From: Holothuria scabra | Lineage: Eukaryota > Echinodermata > Holothuroidea > Aspidochirotida > Holothuriidae | Direction: 5' to 3' | Length of the DNA stretch: 64,000 nt | Assembly: GCA_037179385.1 (NCBI GenBank) | Contig: CM074196.1 | Location: forward strand, 31,393,986 to 31,457,985 | Shown: one piece after another, positions 26,101 through 38,100 of the stretch | How positions within the stretch are numbered: position 1 is the first letter of the stretch | Layout: each line of letters begins with the position of its first letter | Notes under the pieces: model-generated | Seen by the model: the letters and a program-made list of their open reading frames with translations, nothing else | What the model was told of the DNA's origin: nothing | Database searches by the model: none | Translations under genes and position numbers: made by a program

Positions 26101-29100
26101 ACTACATATTGTCTCCTGAAATATGAAATTTTCTAGCAGTAACTTTTGTTTTCAATGCAAATATGAGATGCTGAAATCATAACATATGTGGAAGATACTG
26201 TACTTTGAAGAGAAATTGGGAAGAAATTGTGAGACTTTGTTGTTCCTGTTACTTCAGAGTAAGTTTGTGGTGACTGGTCTTTTGGTACAGTAGTGAAGGG
26301 GTCATGGACCATTGAAACCTGGGCACATTGACTTTCTCAGAACATCTGACTCAAAACAGAAACAAGTTTCCTTGAAATATCAACCACCCACAACAATATC
26401 TTGTGTGTAACTTGAGATCCTACCTCTGTTCATACATTGCAATATGGTCAGGTTGTTTTTGGCCAGATGTTCTGGTTTTATTGGCCTAACATACAGAGCG
26501 GTACCTTCAACTCCTTGAGATTGAAAAACATTCTGCAGGATGTGAACTGAACAGTCTGTTTTGTGGCATTTGAAGTTCCATTGTATTTGTTAAATATGTT
26601 TCTCCCTTTCAATTATTCATGTCATGGTTTCAAGTAAATATATTTAAAACAAGTGTAAGGATGTCTGAGAGCCAGAAACTCATTGAGATTTCACTCTTTT
26701 GGGGGAAATGTTGCATTTGTTTTGCAAGAAAAATGCTTTTAAAACTAATATTTATTGACACAGGGGGATAGACTATCAAAAATATGGCAGTATGGTAGCC
26801 TTCTTTTCAAGGATGCATTTCCCAAACATAGAAATTCAGTTGATTGGTGCTCAAGAATAATTTGTTCACCTAAACTTTCAATATTTCAAATGATGCAACC
26901 TCCATGGCTCTTCTTTTGAAGAGATCACTGGGGTTTATGGTTAAGACTGAATTGTTGGATTGTGTCTGAGCCATTTTCTTTGTACTCTTTGTTAGAGCAT
27001 TTTAAACCCAATATTTTTCTTTAAAGAAAACAAATTTCAAAATGCAAGCAAAAAATGTTTCAGTATGGAAAAAAAAATAAGCGATTGAATAACCTGATCA
27101 TATGACGCTGTTCTTAACTTTGTCGAATTGCATACCAAATAAATAAAGTTTGTCAAACATTAATTAGAAAATTGGATTTGGATGTGTTTAGGTTTACACA
27201 AAAGAAATACAATAGCTTTGTCCCAATTGTCCCAGTTAGACTTCCTGTACATAATCACAGACTTCCTGTTATGCATACATTATTGTAAAGTGACTTTTCA
27301 ATAGCTTACATGAAGGAGATAGTACGATGTTGTTTATCACAAGAAAAAAGGGTCATCTAAGGGTTTCTGTTTCTCTGTCAGTTGGTCTGTTTGTCTCCCA
27401 GTCTGTCTATCTGCTAGCCTTCTGTGAGCAGGCTATTGTGTTTGCGTTTCAACTACTACATTCAAATATCAAAAATCTTACTATAAATAATACTATGCTT
27501 CTTTCAACGGCTTCACTGTTGAACAGCCCAAGTTTCCAACTATAAAGATACATGGCATACCTACAGTATACAATAGCCTGCCAACTTTCTAGCGAATCTC
27601 ATTTACGACCACCAAATATGACGGCACGACAAAAATTAAAATACTAAATTATATCTCTTGTAATAGGTAATATTTATGTATCGAATACTCTGTATGTTAT
27701 ACTGTTTAGAGAGGTGTATTATGATTTTGAGAGAGCGCCATCTTTCGGCTACTACAGAGTCTTCTTCACAGGCTATCTATCTGCCTGCCTGCCAACCAGA
27801 AGAATTAAATACAAAACTTAATATTTTGTAATGTGTGTAATGAGTTTATCTGTAAGTTGTTCACACTCACTTTGAAGTGGTATCCTACAAGAGGGTGTAA
27901 AATTTTGGTCAAAGGTTGCCCAAGGGTACCTTCTTGCCATGGCTTTTCAACATTTTAATCATTTTTCAACTAAATGCATTATTAAAACTGTCACTCAGGA
28001 GTATGTTATTGTCATTTGAAGATTGCTGGTTTGTTCTCTATTTGAAGTAATCATGTGACCTTCATGATGGGGGTTTATTTGGTTTTATTTAGACCCACCA
28101 GTTTTTATGGGTCTCTCAATATCTTTTCATTGCAATACCCCTTAAATAATAAATAATTGAACAACTCAATTTTTTTAGTCTCCATAAAACTTAAGAAAAC
28201 TGTTTATGATCCATATCAATTCTGTCTGTTGTAACTAAGTGAACCTCTGTTAATAAGGAGATGCACTGAAAGCATGAGAGTGCTAATTTAAGTTCTAATG
28301 GATATTTTTGTAGTTCATGCTGTCACTCCATTTGTTTTTAATGGACATGACACAGCATGTCCATTATTGTGGTTGGTCGCATTTTCTGATGATCATGTGA
28401 CCCCATTTCTTTCGTTCAGTTTATCGGACGACTCCCAATGAGAAACAAACCGATCTTTTGGGAAAAGATTTGTACAGCAAAGGAGACCGGTATGTGACAA
28501 GGTTGTGTGAAAAATGTCGCTAATTACGAAATGCGGTAAATTTTTCCTCGAATACTCGACATTTTAATATTAAGTAGGCTAATAGTAATATTAAGTAGGC
28601 TTATAGTAATATTAAGTAGGCTAATAGTAATATTAAGTAGGCTAATATTAATATTAAGTAGGCTAATATTAATATTACGTAGGTAATATACCTGTTACTT
28701 TACATATGACGCAGTCATGAACGCGAGGGATGCTGTCCTACTTTGGTCTGTATTTTCAACATCACTTTATTTAGTAGAACTGTTTGGTCACCAAATTAAT
28801 TTTACATTTGACTTATGAAGTGATTATAAAGACAATTGTATGAATTTGAAAACATTCGTATAATTTTCTTGTCGCAATTCCCTGGAAGTTCGACGGAGCG
28901 GCATGCTACGATGTCTCCGTTTGAACTGCTTTCAGTGAAGGAATGACGTGTACAGTAGTGTAAGTGCCGGGTTTGGCGCAGCGTTCAGCAGTATAAAGTC
29001 ATTATGTACGGCCCATTGCGATCGTGCAAGCTAATGTGACCGATTGAACGTATAAACAAAAAGAATTTCACATAATGTCGTACAGATCGATCGAAGGCAA

Positions 29101-32100
29101 AGTGCAATCAAACCTCAAGTCCGAATTTTCGATGCAAATCTCCTATTTTACCATACGTATAAACCATTATAGGTTTTCGATTGGCATAGGCCAGCTGAGG
29201 TCAAACGTGAACGTAGCTAGTGTACATTAACTGCACGTACATTCGCAAGTTCACTTCATTCCGGACAATTATTCTAAATCAGAGACAAATTTAGTACTAC
29301 ACACTTGCTGTACTTTTTTCGGACAGGTTTGTCAATCCTCGGTGGCAGGTAGGGAATTGCAACAAGTGCCTTTGCACGGGTATAGGCCCTACTAAAAAGT
29401 AGGACCCTGGTACCAAATCGCCATACCCGTCGGGTACCTGGTGTTACACTGACTTAAAAGATTAGAACATTTTGTTAGGCATGCTCCATATCAGACATGC
29501 AAAATAACAGTTACAGCTGTTCTGGAGAGGTGATGATCACATTCCCAAGTTCAAAACATTTGATTTGCCATAAGGTTTTATCATCTCCTTTTGTTTTAAA
29601 TCAAAATGACAAGTAAAAGAAACGAGAAAGGGCTATTGTTGGAACATCTATTGTGCCGTAAACACCACACACAACAACCTTCACCCCTATTTTAAGTGTA
29701 TTTAAATTTTAGTGGAACGACCGGACGCGTAGTGGCCATGATCCCAAAGAAACGTAACAGAAAACAGTCAAATAAGAAAATAAGTACTTTCCAAGGCCTC
29801 TATCAATATTTGATATTAAATTTTTGGACGCTTTCCTACTCTAAAAGCAAGCATCCTAAGAGCTCGAAGCTTCTCCTTTTAAAACGCCGGTTTAAAAACA
29901 TCAACCAATCACAGCCCTGTATTATGGTATTCTCTTGCACGTCCAAAATTACCGATTGTAAACAAAGGCGTCATGCTCGTGAACTTCTCTCACAGTAATG
30001 CACAATGCACGTTGGAATTTTCACTGTAGGGTTATGTACGTTCTGACTGAGCAGGCCTCATGTTGACATCTGGACATGGTGACATAAAGGTGTCATACCG
30101 CCGTAAACATGCAAGGCTCAGTTTACCTAGCATGCCGAATGCTACGGGCACTGTCTCTGCAAGCTGGGCGGGGGGATGTGTCTGCTAGTTTCTGCGTGAA
30201 GTACGAAGTGATTTTGAATCACCGTCGGATAGCTTGCTCGAACAAAGTGACGTACATTGATGTGTGAGAAGTAACTCACTACATGACGATAAAGCGCGAT
30301 CGGGCCGCACGCTGATAAAAATTTCAACTTCAGGAAATAAAGTACAAACAACTTTCAAACTTTTTGATTTATTTATTTGGTACATATTAAGCACAAAACA
30401 CAAACAAACTTACACATAATTTCTAGGGCTCTCTTCATTCTCAGGCCCCGAGAATGTTTACCAAATTAATTGTAAAAGTTTATTCCATTACCGTGGGGAA
30501 TAGCGTAAATTGGGTAATCCTTTTCGCATGCAAAATATTTAAGCTTCGCGTAGTAGATTTGGAACCGGGTTATAGGATAGGGAGTGGTTACCCGTGCAAA
30601 TTACACTAATTGCATCACCAATGAAAATATTGGTGGAAGCAAACATAAGCCTTGCCCTTCCAATAATTCCGGCAAATTTAAAATAAAAAAAAAAAAAAAT
30701 AGGAGAATAACCAAAATGTAATAACATTTTGGGATATGGGGGGGGGGGGGGGGGGGTTCTTGAAAACGTCACTTTGAGTGTATGTGCATGTCATTGTGAG
30801 TGTGTATGTGTGTCTGGTTGTGTGTGTACAGTATGTAGGCCTACGAGTGCACTCGCTTTCATAGGGTGGATTGCTTATAGATCATTCCGGTCCTGGACAC
30901 GATACAGGGTTCAACATAGTCTGTTGGAAAATTTTTTTCCCCCAAACCACATACCAGATCTACGTCCCTGTTGTCCGTCGGATTAACCAGGCAGTCCATC
31001 CTTCCCCTACATGGGCAACCAAAGACTAGCACAATGTCATGTCCATTGTGGTTACGGTACGTAACCACATTTTCTAGTTTTTAGTGCATTTGGGAAATCA
31101 TTCCTTCAAAATTATCGCCCTGAAATTAATCTTGTGTCAAGTCTTTTGTTGTTTGTTAGCTCAACCCACAAGTGGGTAGGGCTTATGTGGCACTGTGGGG
31201 TGAAAAGTCTGTATCTCTCTTCATAAGCTTTCAGCATCTGCAGTAGCAAGTCAATTTTAGTGAAAATTGTTGTCAAAGTGCCATATTTGGATGGCAATAC
31301 ATGTTAAGATTGGCTACATGATTAGACAAGCCTTGGTCACATTTGGCCATGTTTGGCATTTCTATTTTTTTTTTTTGGTGTTCTTTTGGAGTCTTCCTTG
31401 GATAATTTGGTTTACATATTACAAGGTTTTCAGCTTAAATATCTTAATCTGAAGGGACATGTCCACCAAATGAAATAAACAGCCTCAAGGCAAAACCCTG
31501 CTTGAGACCGGCTAGTGTCGACCCAGCTGGTATTTCTGATGGTTGCTCAGTCTCCTTTGTCATGGTCACATTTGGCCATGTTTGGCATTTCAGTTTATTT
31601 TGGTGTTCTTTTTGGAGTCTAACTCCTTGGATAATTTGGTTTACATATTACATGTTTTTCAGCTTAAATATCTTAATCTGAAGGGGCATACTAACCAAAT
31701 GAAATCAAATGCCTCAAGGCATGAGAGCAGCGTTCAACTAGTATTTCTGATAGTTGCCGAGTGTCCTTTATTTATAATATATGTACTCTTATATTAGCAG
31801 AGTTTCCTAAAAGCTTGGAGTACTATGTCTGGGACTTCCATGCCAAAAGCAAACTGATCCCATTGCTGCTCTAGTATTAACTATAAATCAAATAATTAAA
31901 ATAATTTGTTTATTCTCTCTTAATGCAACAATTGCCATCATGTTCATATGTGATGTCACTTGAGATTTTGAAGTTTTGTCCATTTTTTTTTCCAGGTGTC
32001 TAACTGTCTTTCCGAAAATGAAGATATGCTGGAGTATCTTCATTTTTCTGATCAATATTGTGGACCAAAACCATCAGCTGAGTAAGTATACACTTTCTCA

Positions 32101-35100
32101 ATCGTCTTATTGAGATTGTTTTCTTGTTTTATTTGTTGAAAATGTTAAACTTTAACTTGAAGACTTATACACGAATCCGGACAGCAAGTGGTGGTCTGAT
32201 TTCAGTCCGCCATAGCTGGGGTCCGTCACCTTTAAATCTTTCAATTTCCTTGTTTACCTCTATCATGGATGGTTGTACACTAATTTGTATTTTGAATTCT
32301 CCAATTTCACTAATTATGAGGGTTTTAAATTTGTGTGAGCAATAAATAAAGACGATTTTAGGTTGATGGACCCCACTAATGGCGGCCTACAGTAACTAAA
32401 AATAAGTGCTTATCGGATTCGTCTATAACAAAACCCATCAAGGACAGTAGTTCCTGAACTTAATTTTTTTTTTTTTGTCTGTTTTATGTTTGCAAGCACA
32501 ACTAGTCTTGTATCACAAACTTGTGCAATTGGAACACTCCTTAATAAGGGTAAAGAGCAGTCCCCTCAAACTCATTTTAGAGAAAAAGCTTAATAACACA
32601 AGTTTCGTCTTATTTTGCTTTAAAGTATCTTTCGTTACATTTTATGACTTAACTATTGCATATTCAAGGTAAACCAAGGTAAACCAAGTTATTACTAGTA
32701 AATTTCACATCTGAAGAGAAAAAAACATTGTCACATGACTCCCAACAGCCAATTGTAAAACTGGACAGTCTTCTACACTTCTTCAATTTGGGATGACTGC
32801 TCTTGCCCTTTTAGGTATTAAATTTGTATCATTTGGCCAGGAACCTCTCTTACAATTGAAGTATGTGAACAGATTTTATATTTTTATATTTTAAGGTCAC
32901 ATCAAGTTTTGATAGGTACTTATTCTAAGCATTTTGGTGAAATTTGCATCGAAATCCAATATGTGGTTCTCATGATATGAGCAAGTAAAGGTGTCACATT
33001 TTTAACAAACAGAGAAGTTGAAGAAAGCACATGTGACATCATATCCCCACATTAATGGACAGTCTTTTGTTTTTCTTTAAAATTTTACAGCCTATTTTCT
33101 CCTCAACAGTCCCATATTATCAAAATGTGATTGCATAAGTGGCATGAGAACTTTTCGAACTTTGTAATCCCCATAGGGAGGTCATATTTCTATCAACTTC
33201 ATGGTCAACTCAACAGTCTGAAAAAACAAAAACAAAACATTCCTTGTTAACGTGAGGAAGTGATATAAGCTCTGCTGCTCTCAGTCTCACTTTTGAACAC
33301 AAACCTAGTTACCTCATTTGCTGATATCTCGAGAAATACATGTCTGATTTGAATGGAAATTTCACCACACTGAGTAGATTTGGTTCTTTCACATCTGAAA
33401 ATTAATTTTTTGCCTAAACTTCCCCTTTAAGTGCAATCTGTACCCTGAATGTTTACCCCAGGTGGTCACAGTCACACTGACAAAACAGACATTGTCAGAC
33501 CTTTTGTGTCCATGTCTTCATGAATGTGAAGTAATTATAGCCTGAAAACTGAATTCATGTGAACTTCCTGTTTGGATCATGATGATGAAACAACCCATTG
33601 AATGATGAATGCTCACATGTTTTTGACTGAGGTATTGAAGAGGTTGGAAGTGTTCATTTACAGTGTTCAATTGCTAAGCAAGGTTACTTGACAAAAGAAA
33701 AAAATGGATGAATCCAGACAGCAAGTGATGGTCTGATTTCAGTGAGCCATAACTGGAGTCTAACACCTTTTAATCTTTCGATTTCCTTGCTTACCTGTAT
33801 CAGGGATGAATGTACACTAAGTTTTATCTTGATTCCCTCAATTTCACTGAATGTGAGACTTTGAAATTCAGGAAAACAATAAATGAAGATCATTTAAGGC
33901 TGATGGACCCCAGTAATGGCTGCCTTCAGTCACTAAACACAAGCACTTATTGGATTTGTCTATGTGTACAGACTGCATGGTCAAGTGATAAGAGTGGTTC
34001 CAAATAAATTGAAAATTTTATTTTCTTCCGGAAAAAGAAATGTACAAAATTTACATTTGCAGCCTTGACTATGCCTTCAAACATCCCAAGATGCATGCAA
34101 AAATGTCCTACTCTTAGATCACCATGTCAAGAATTATATGGGAGTGGTATATACAGCACTATAATTCCTGTCACTGTCTTGTCATGTTAGTCATGTTCAG
34201 CCAGTGATGTATTCACTGGTAACATTTGACTGAGAAGATATGTGACAAGATGGCATTATTTTGAATGGAACATATACACTTCTAAACCTCGTTGCATTTT
34301 GCTTTCTGGTTCTACTAGTATCACTAATTTTGGGGTCTCAGTAAAATGAAGATTTCCCTATTTTGAATTCAGACAAGTTGACAGGTCTGCAATACAGTTT
34401 GTCTTTGATTGCAGTATTGAGAAACTTGTTATTGAAACTGCACTCATGGTTTTATAGTTACATTTTCATTTTAAACAAATCCCTAGATTTCAACTTTCTG
34501 CTCGTCCAGTAAACTGTATACATTAAAGTCTTTCTAAAGGATTTAAAGTATTGAAACAGCTCTCACCTTACAATCCAATGTATCCTTTTATGAAGTAGTA
34601 CAGTATATTACCTTTGTACAGAGTCAATGTGCCTATTGCACATCAACAAATTAACAATAAACTTTCACCGAAAAGAAAGAGGAAATGAGCTGACCTTGAA
34701 AGTAAGAAAGGTATATTACTGTGTGTAGAGGAATCAGATCAGTGCTTGTGTTTAGTGACTGTTGGCAGCCACTAGTGGGGTCCATCAGCCTTTAATCATC
34801 TTCTTTTTTGTCTACATGAATTTCAAACCCTCATAATCTGTGAAATTGAGGGAATCAAGATACATTTCAGTGTACAACCATCCATGGTACAGGGAAGCGA
34901 GAAAATTGAAAGATTGAACGGTGATAGACCCCCAGTTGTGGCTAACTAAAATCACACAATCACATGTTGTGCAGATTTGTCTATATAGAAGGCTTTCACC
35001 TACATCACAAGCCCCGTCCCTTTTGATGATCAAAATCTTGTGTAATACACAGTATTAAAGTGTAGCCTCTGAGAAGCAACTGTGTGCACTATTGCATTGA

Positions 35101-38100
35101 AATACTGTTGATTTTTGCTCGGCAATGGGTGTGGTTAAGAGAGAAAGCAAGCTATGGTGAATTTTTGGTAGGAATTGAGTGCCTTTCTAACATAAATTTC
35201 AACTTTATCTGAAAGAATGAAGAATGTGTTCCCCTTTGAGTTTGAGCAAAAAATGATGTATAGATAAGAATCTGTGGAAGAGATCCATTCATTCGTGAGA
35301 ACACTGTCTTTTCCCAAATCAGAGCCAAAATTGGAGTTTTATGTTTTTAAAGTAAATCTGAGTACATATCTGGATGTCTCATCATGGATGGAGAAGTTGG
35401 GAATCTGTGAGACTCTTTCCCTGGAAATGAGGGAAATTCTGGGAATTGAAGGGAAATGTACCTATTTTGCACATGAAAATATACATATGTACTGTAGGAA
35501 TTGTGGAATGTTTTCCTCCCTTCCTGGGAAATAACTTTAGTCCCCTTTTGGGAAGTAAACATATTTTCCAGCCCTGTGCCTGTTTCTGAATCATCTTTGC
35601 TCTTCTTGGTTCAGCTGCTAGCATTGTTGCAGAGCAACAGTCCTCTAGACAACACCTCCCCAGTTTTGGGGGAAGTAGGTAAAGACTGGGAATACACTTG
35701 CAAGTGACGCATCAATTGAAAATAGTCCATGGAGCAGGATTAGGAGTGATTATGGGAGAGTCAGTTATGTAAATGTTCAAGTCCAGTCTTGCCCCTTTGA
35801 GGAAAAGGATGGACAAATAATTAGAGCATTTGACTTGCAGTCAGGAGGTCTGGAGTTTAACTCCTGCCTGGCTGGATCATACACAAGACTTTAAAAATAG
35901 AACTGCCATTGTTCTTGGAGCTCAGCATCAGAGATGCCAACTCTCCCTAATTCTCAGGAAGGCTCCCTGAAAATTCAAGGATTTTTGTCCATTCCAACTA
36001 GCAAATATGACAATCTCCCTGATTCAAGCAAGTTTGCCCCCATTGAGTTGCATGTAATTCTAAAAAATTTCCCTGATTCCTGTGTGAAACCTCCCTGATT
36101 TCTGGATGTAAATGTTTGCATCTCTGCAGCATAAGCAATTCTGTAGGGAAAACAACCCAGTGAGTCACAACTGGAAAAAAGGCTGTGGCTGGCCCAACTT
36201 GAGCCAATTGGTTGAAATCCAAGTCATTAACCTCATTGAATAATCTAAACTTGGAGCAGGATTAGGATCCTGCCTCTAATGGGAAGCACTCTTGGAAAGT
36301 CAAAAACTCAAGCAATGCCTGGCTATTATTTCAGATGTTGAAAACATATGACTCATTTTATATTTCTTTGCAGTGAAGAACAACCTACTGAATTGCCAAC
36401 TACCAAGAAAGTGCTAATATTTGTATTTAACGGTAAGGATTTCAAAACCTTTTTAAAGGTGACTTCTATATTTTAACTTTAGTGAGATACTGTAACAAAT
36501 CGGAAGTTGGAGCAGTGGCATGAATTAAAACTGTCTATGCCAATCTCTGCCCGCTTTTTTGGGATCATTTGTGGTTCCTTGCAGTAGCAAAGGATCCTAC
36601 TGTATGTAGTCAGGTTGGCGTGTGTGCTTTGGTACGCTCTAACTCAACAAGGGAAAGTTGGATGGAACTTGGATTTGGTACATAGGTTGGTCATAGGGAG
36701 AAGGTGTGCCCTATTGTTTTTGGTGGAGGTCATTTGGGGTCACCAGAGGTCAAAAACTAAAAACCTTCTCAACACAATATTTCTAGGTAGGAAACTTGGA
36801 TAGATGTCATACTTGGTGTGTGGATGTGTTATGGTGTAAGGATGAAATTGGATGTTTGGTGAAGGTCAAGGGGTCACCAGGGGTCAAACACTGAAAAACG
36901 TTTTAACACAGTATTTTAAGGTAGAAAGGACAAGTTTCAAATCAATCTGTGTTTGGTTAAGGTCATAGGTCATCAAGGTCACTGGTGGTCAACCCCTGGA
37001 AATGTTATTTAGAAAATCTTGTAAACTAGATAAAGGTAGGTTCAATAGATTTTTTATCTCACCTGGTTTTGCATGCTTACACACCCAAACACCTTAGAAA
37101 TTTGGCCTTTACGTTCATTCAGTAATACTTACTTCGGGTTGTACACATATTTTGGATTATTCAAAGTTTTAAGAGGGCAATAACTGAAATCTGTAGATTT
37201 CACTGAGCACACAGGTCACTCTGCATTAAACTGGTCTCTCTGCCAGTGGAAGTAATGCATGGATTATAAAGTATGTCTCTTCAATACTGCTGTGCTCTGT
37301 GGGGTAACCTAATCCTCATTCTATCATCACACCCCATTAATCACTTGCTCTCTGCTTAAGGCCTCACACCCCCAATAATTTCCCCATTGACTTACACACT
37401 AAATTAGCTCCTTTTCGAGGCCGCTGCAGCCTTGTCAAAGTTCACAGCTATGTCAAGACACCCATCACTTGATAGCTGACAAGTTTGCCCATCATGGCAC
37501 TACAAAATTTCCATACCATGACCGTTTAGATTTTGAGCTAGAAGGACTTAAAGTTTTTGTAGGGTACACCCACCCCTAGCCTCTTCACAAAAACAGAAAA
37601 TCTCCGCCATTTGATAGCAATTTTTTAAACAGTCAAAATCAACGTCAATCTTACCCAAATTTTCAACATCCACACTCTGGCAAGTACTCTTTCATATTAA
37701 TGGACTTTCATCACCCAGCTGGCATGTTATCTTGACAAAATTCGGTCAAAACCAGAGCCAAAAGGACTATTTCTTTGAGGGTGTACACATGACGCTCTAG
37801 AACACTCCTCTAATGGAGTAGTGAGACCTTAAAAAAATGTGACATTTAGATTTGCTCTTACAAACACTTCAGACTCATTTCTATACACATTGTCAACTCA
37901 AGTCTTGTCATATTTCAACTTTCTATCCCTCCTATATCAACTTCAGGACACCCAACTCTATGCTGGACATATGCCCTTTTCTGTGCATTCACAGCTACAC
38001 TCAGGTGTGTGAGAATCTCCACATACCTCACACTGAATAACTTGCAAAGCCATTTGTGGCACTCATTTTCTTTCCCAACTGAGGTTTTCTGTTGTGGTAA

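Noticed and set aside
29696..29998. 100-codon basic open frame in the CpG-richer block
   Set aside because: No recognised domain and no clear splice sites; this length is not rare in 64 kb. Mentioned only as part of the block.
30734..30757. Poly-G run, also at 20181, 39719, 57265, 57868, 58515 and poly-C/A at 60687
   Set aside because: Homopolymer runs are common in this genome and prone to sequencing error; no specific function can be argued.
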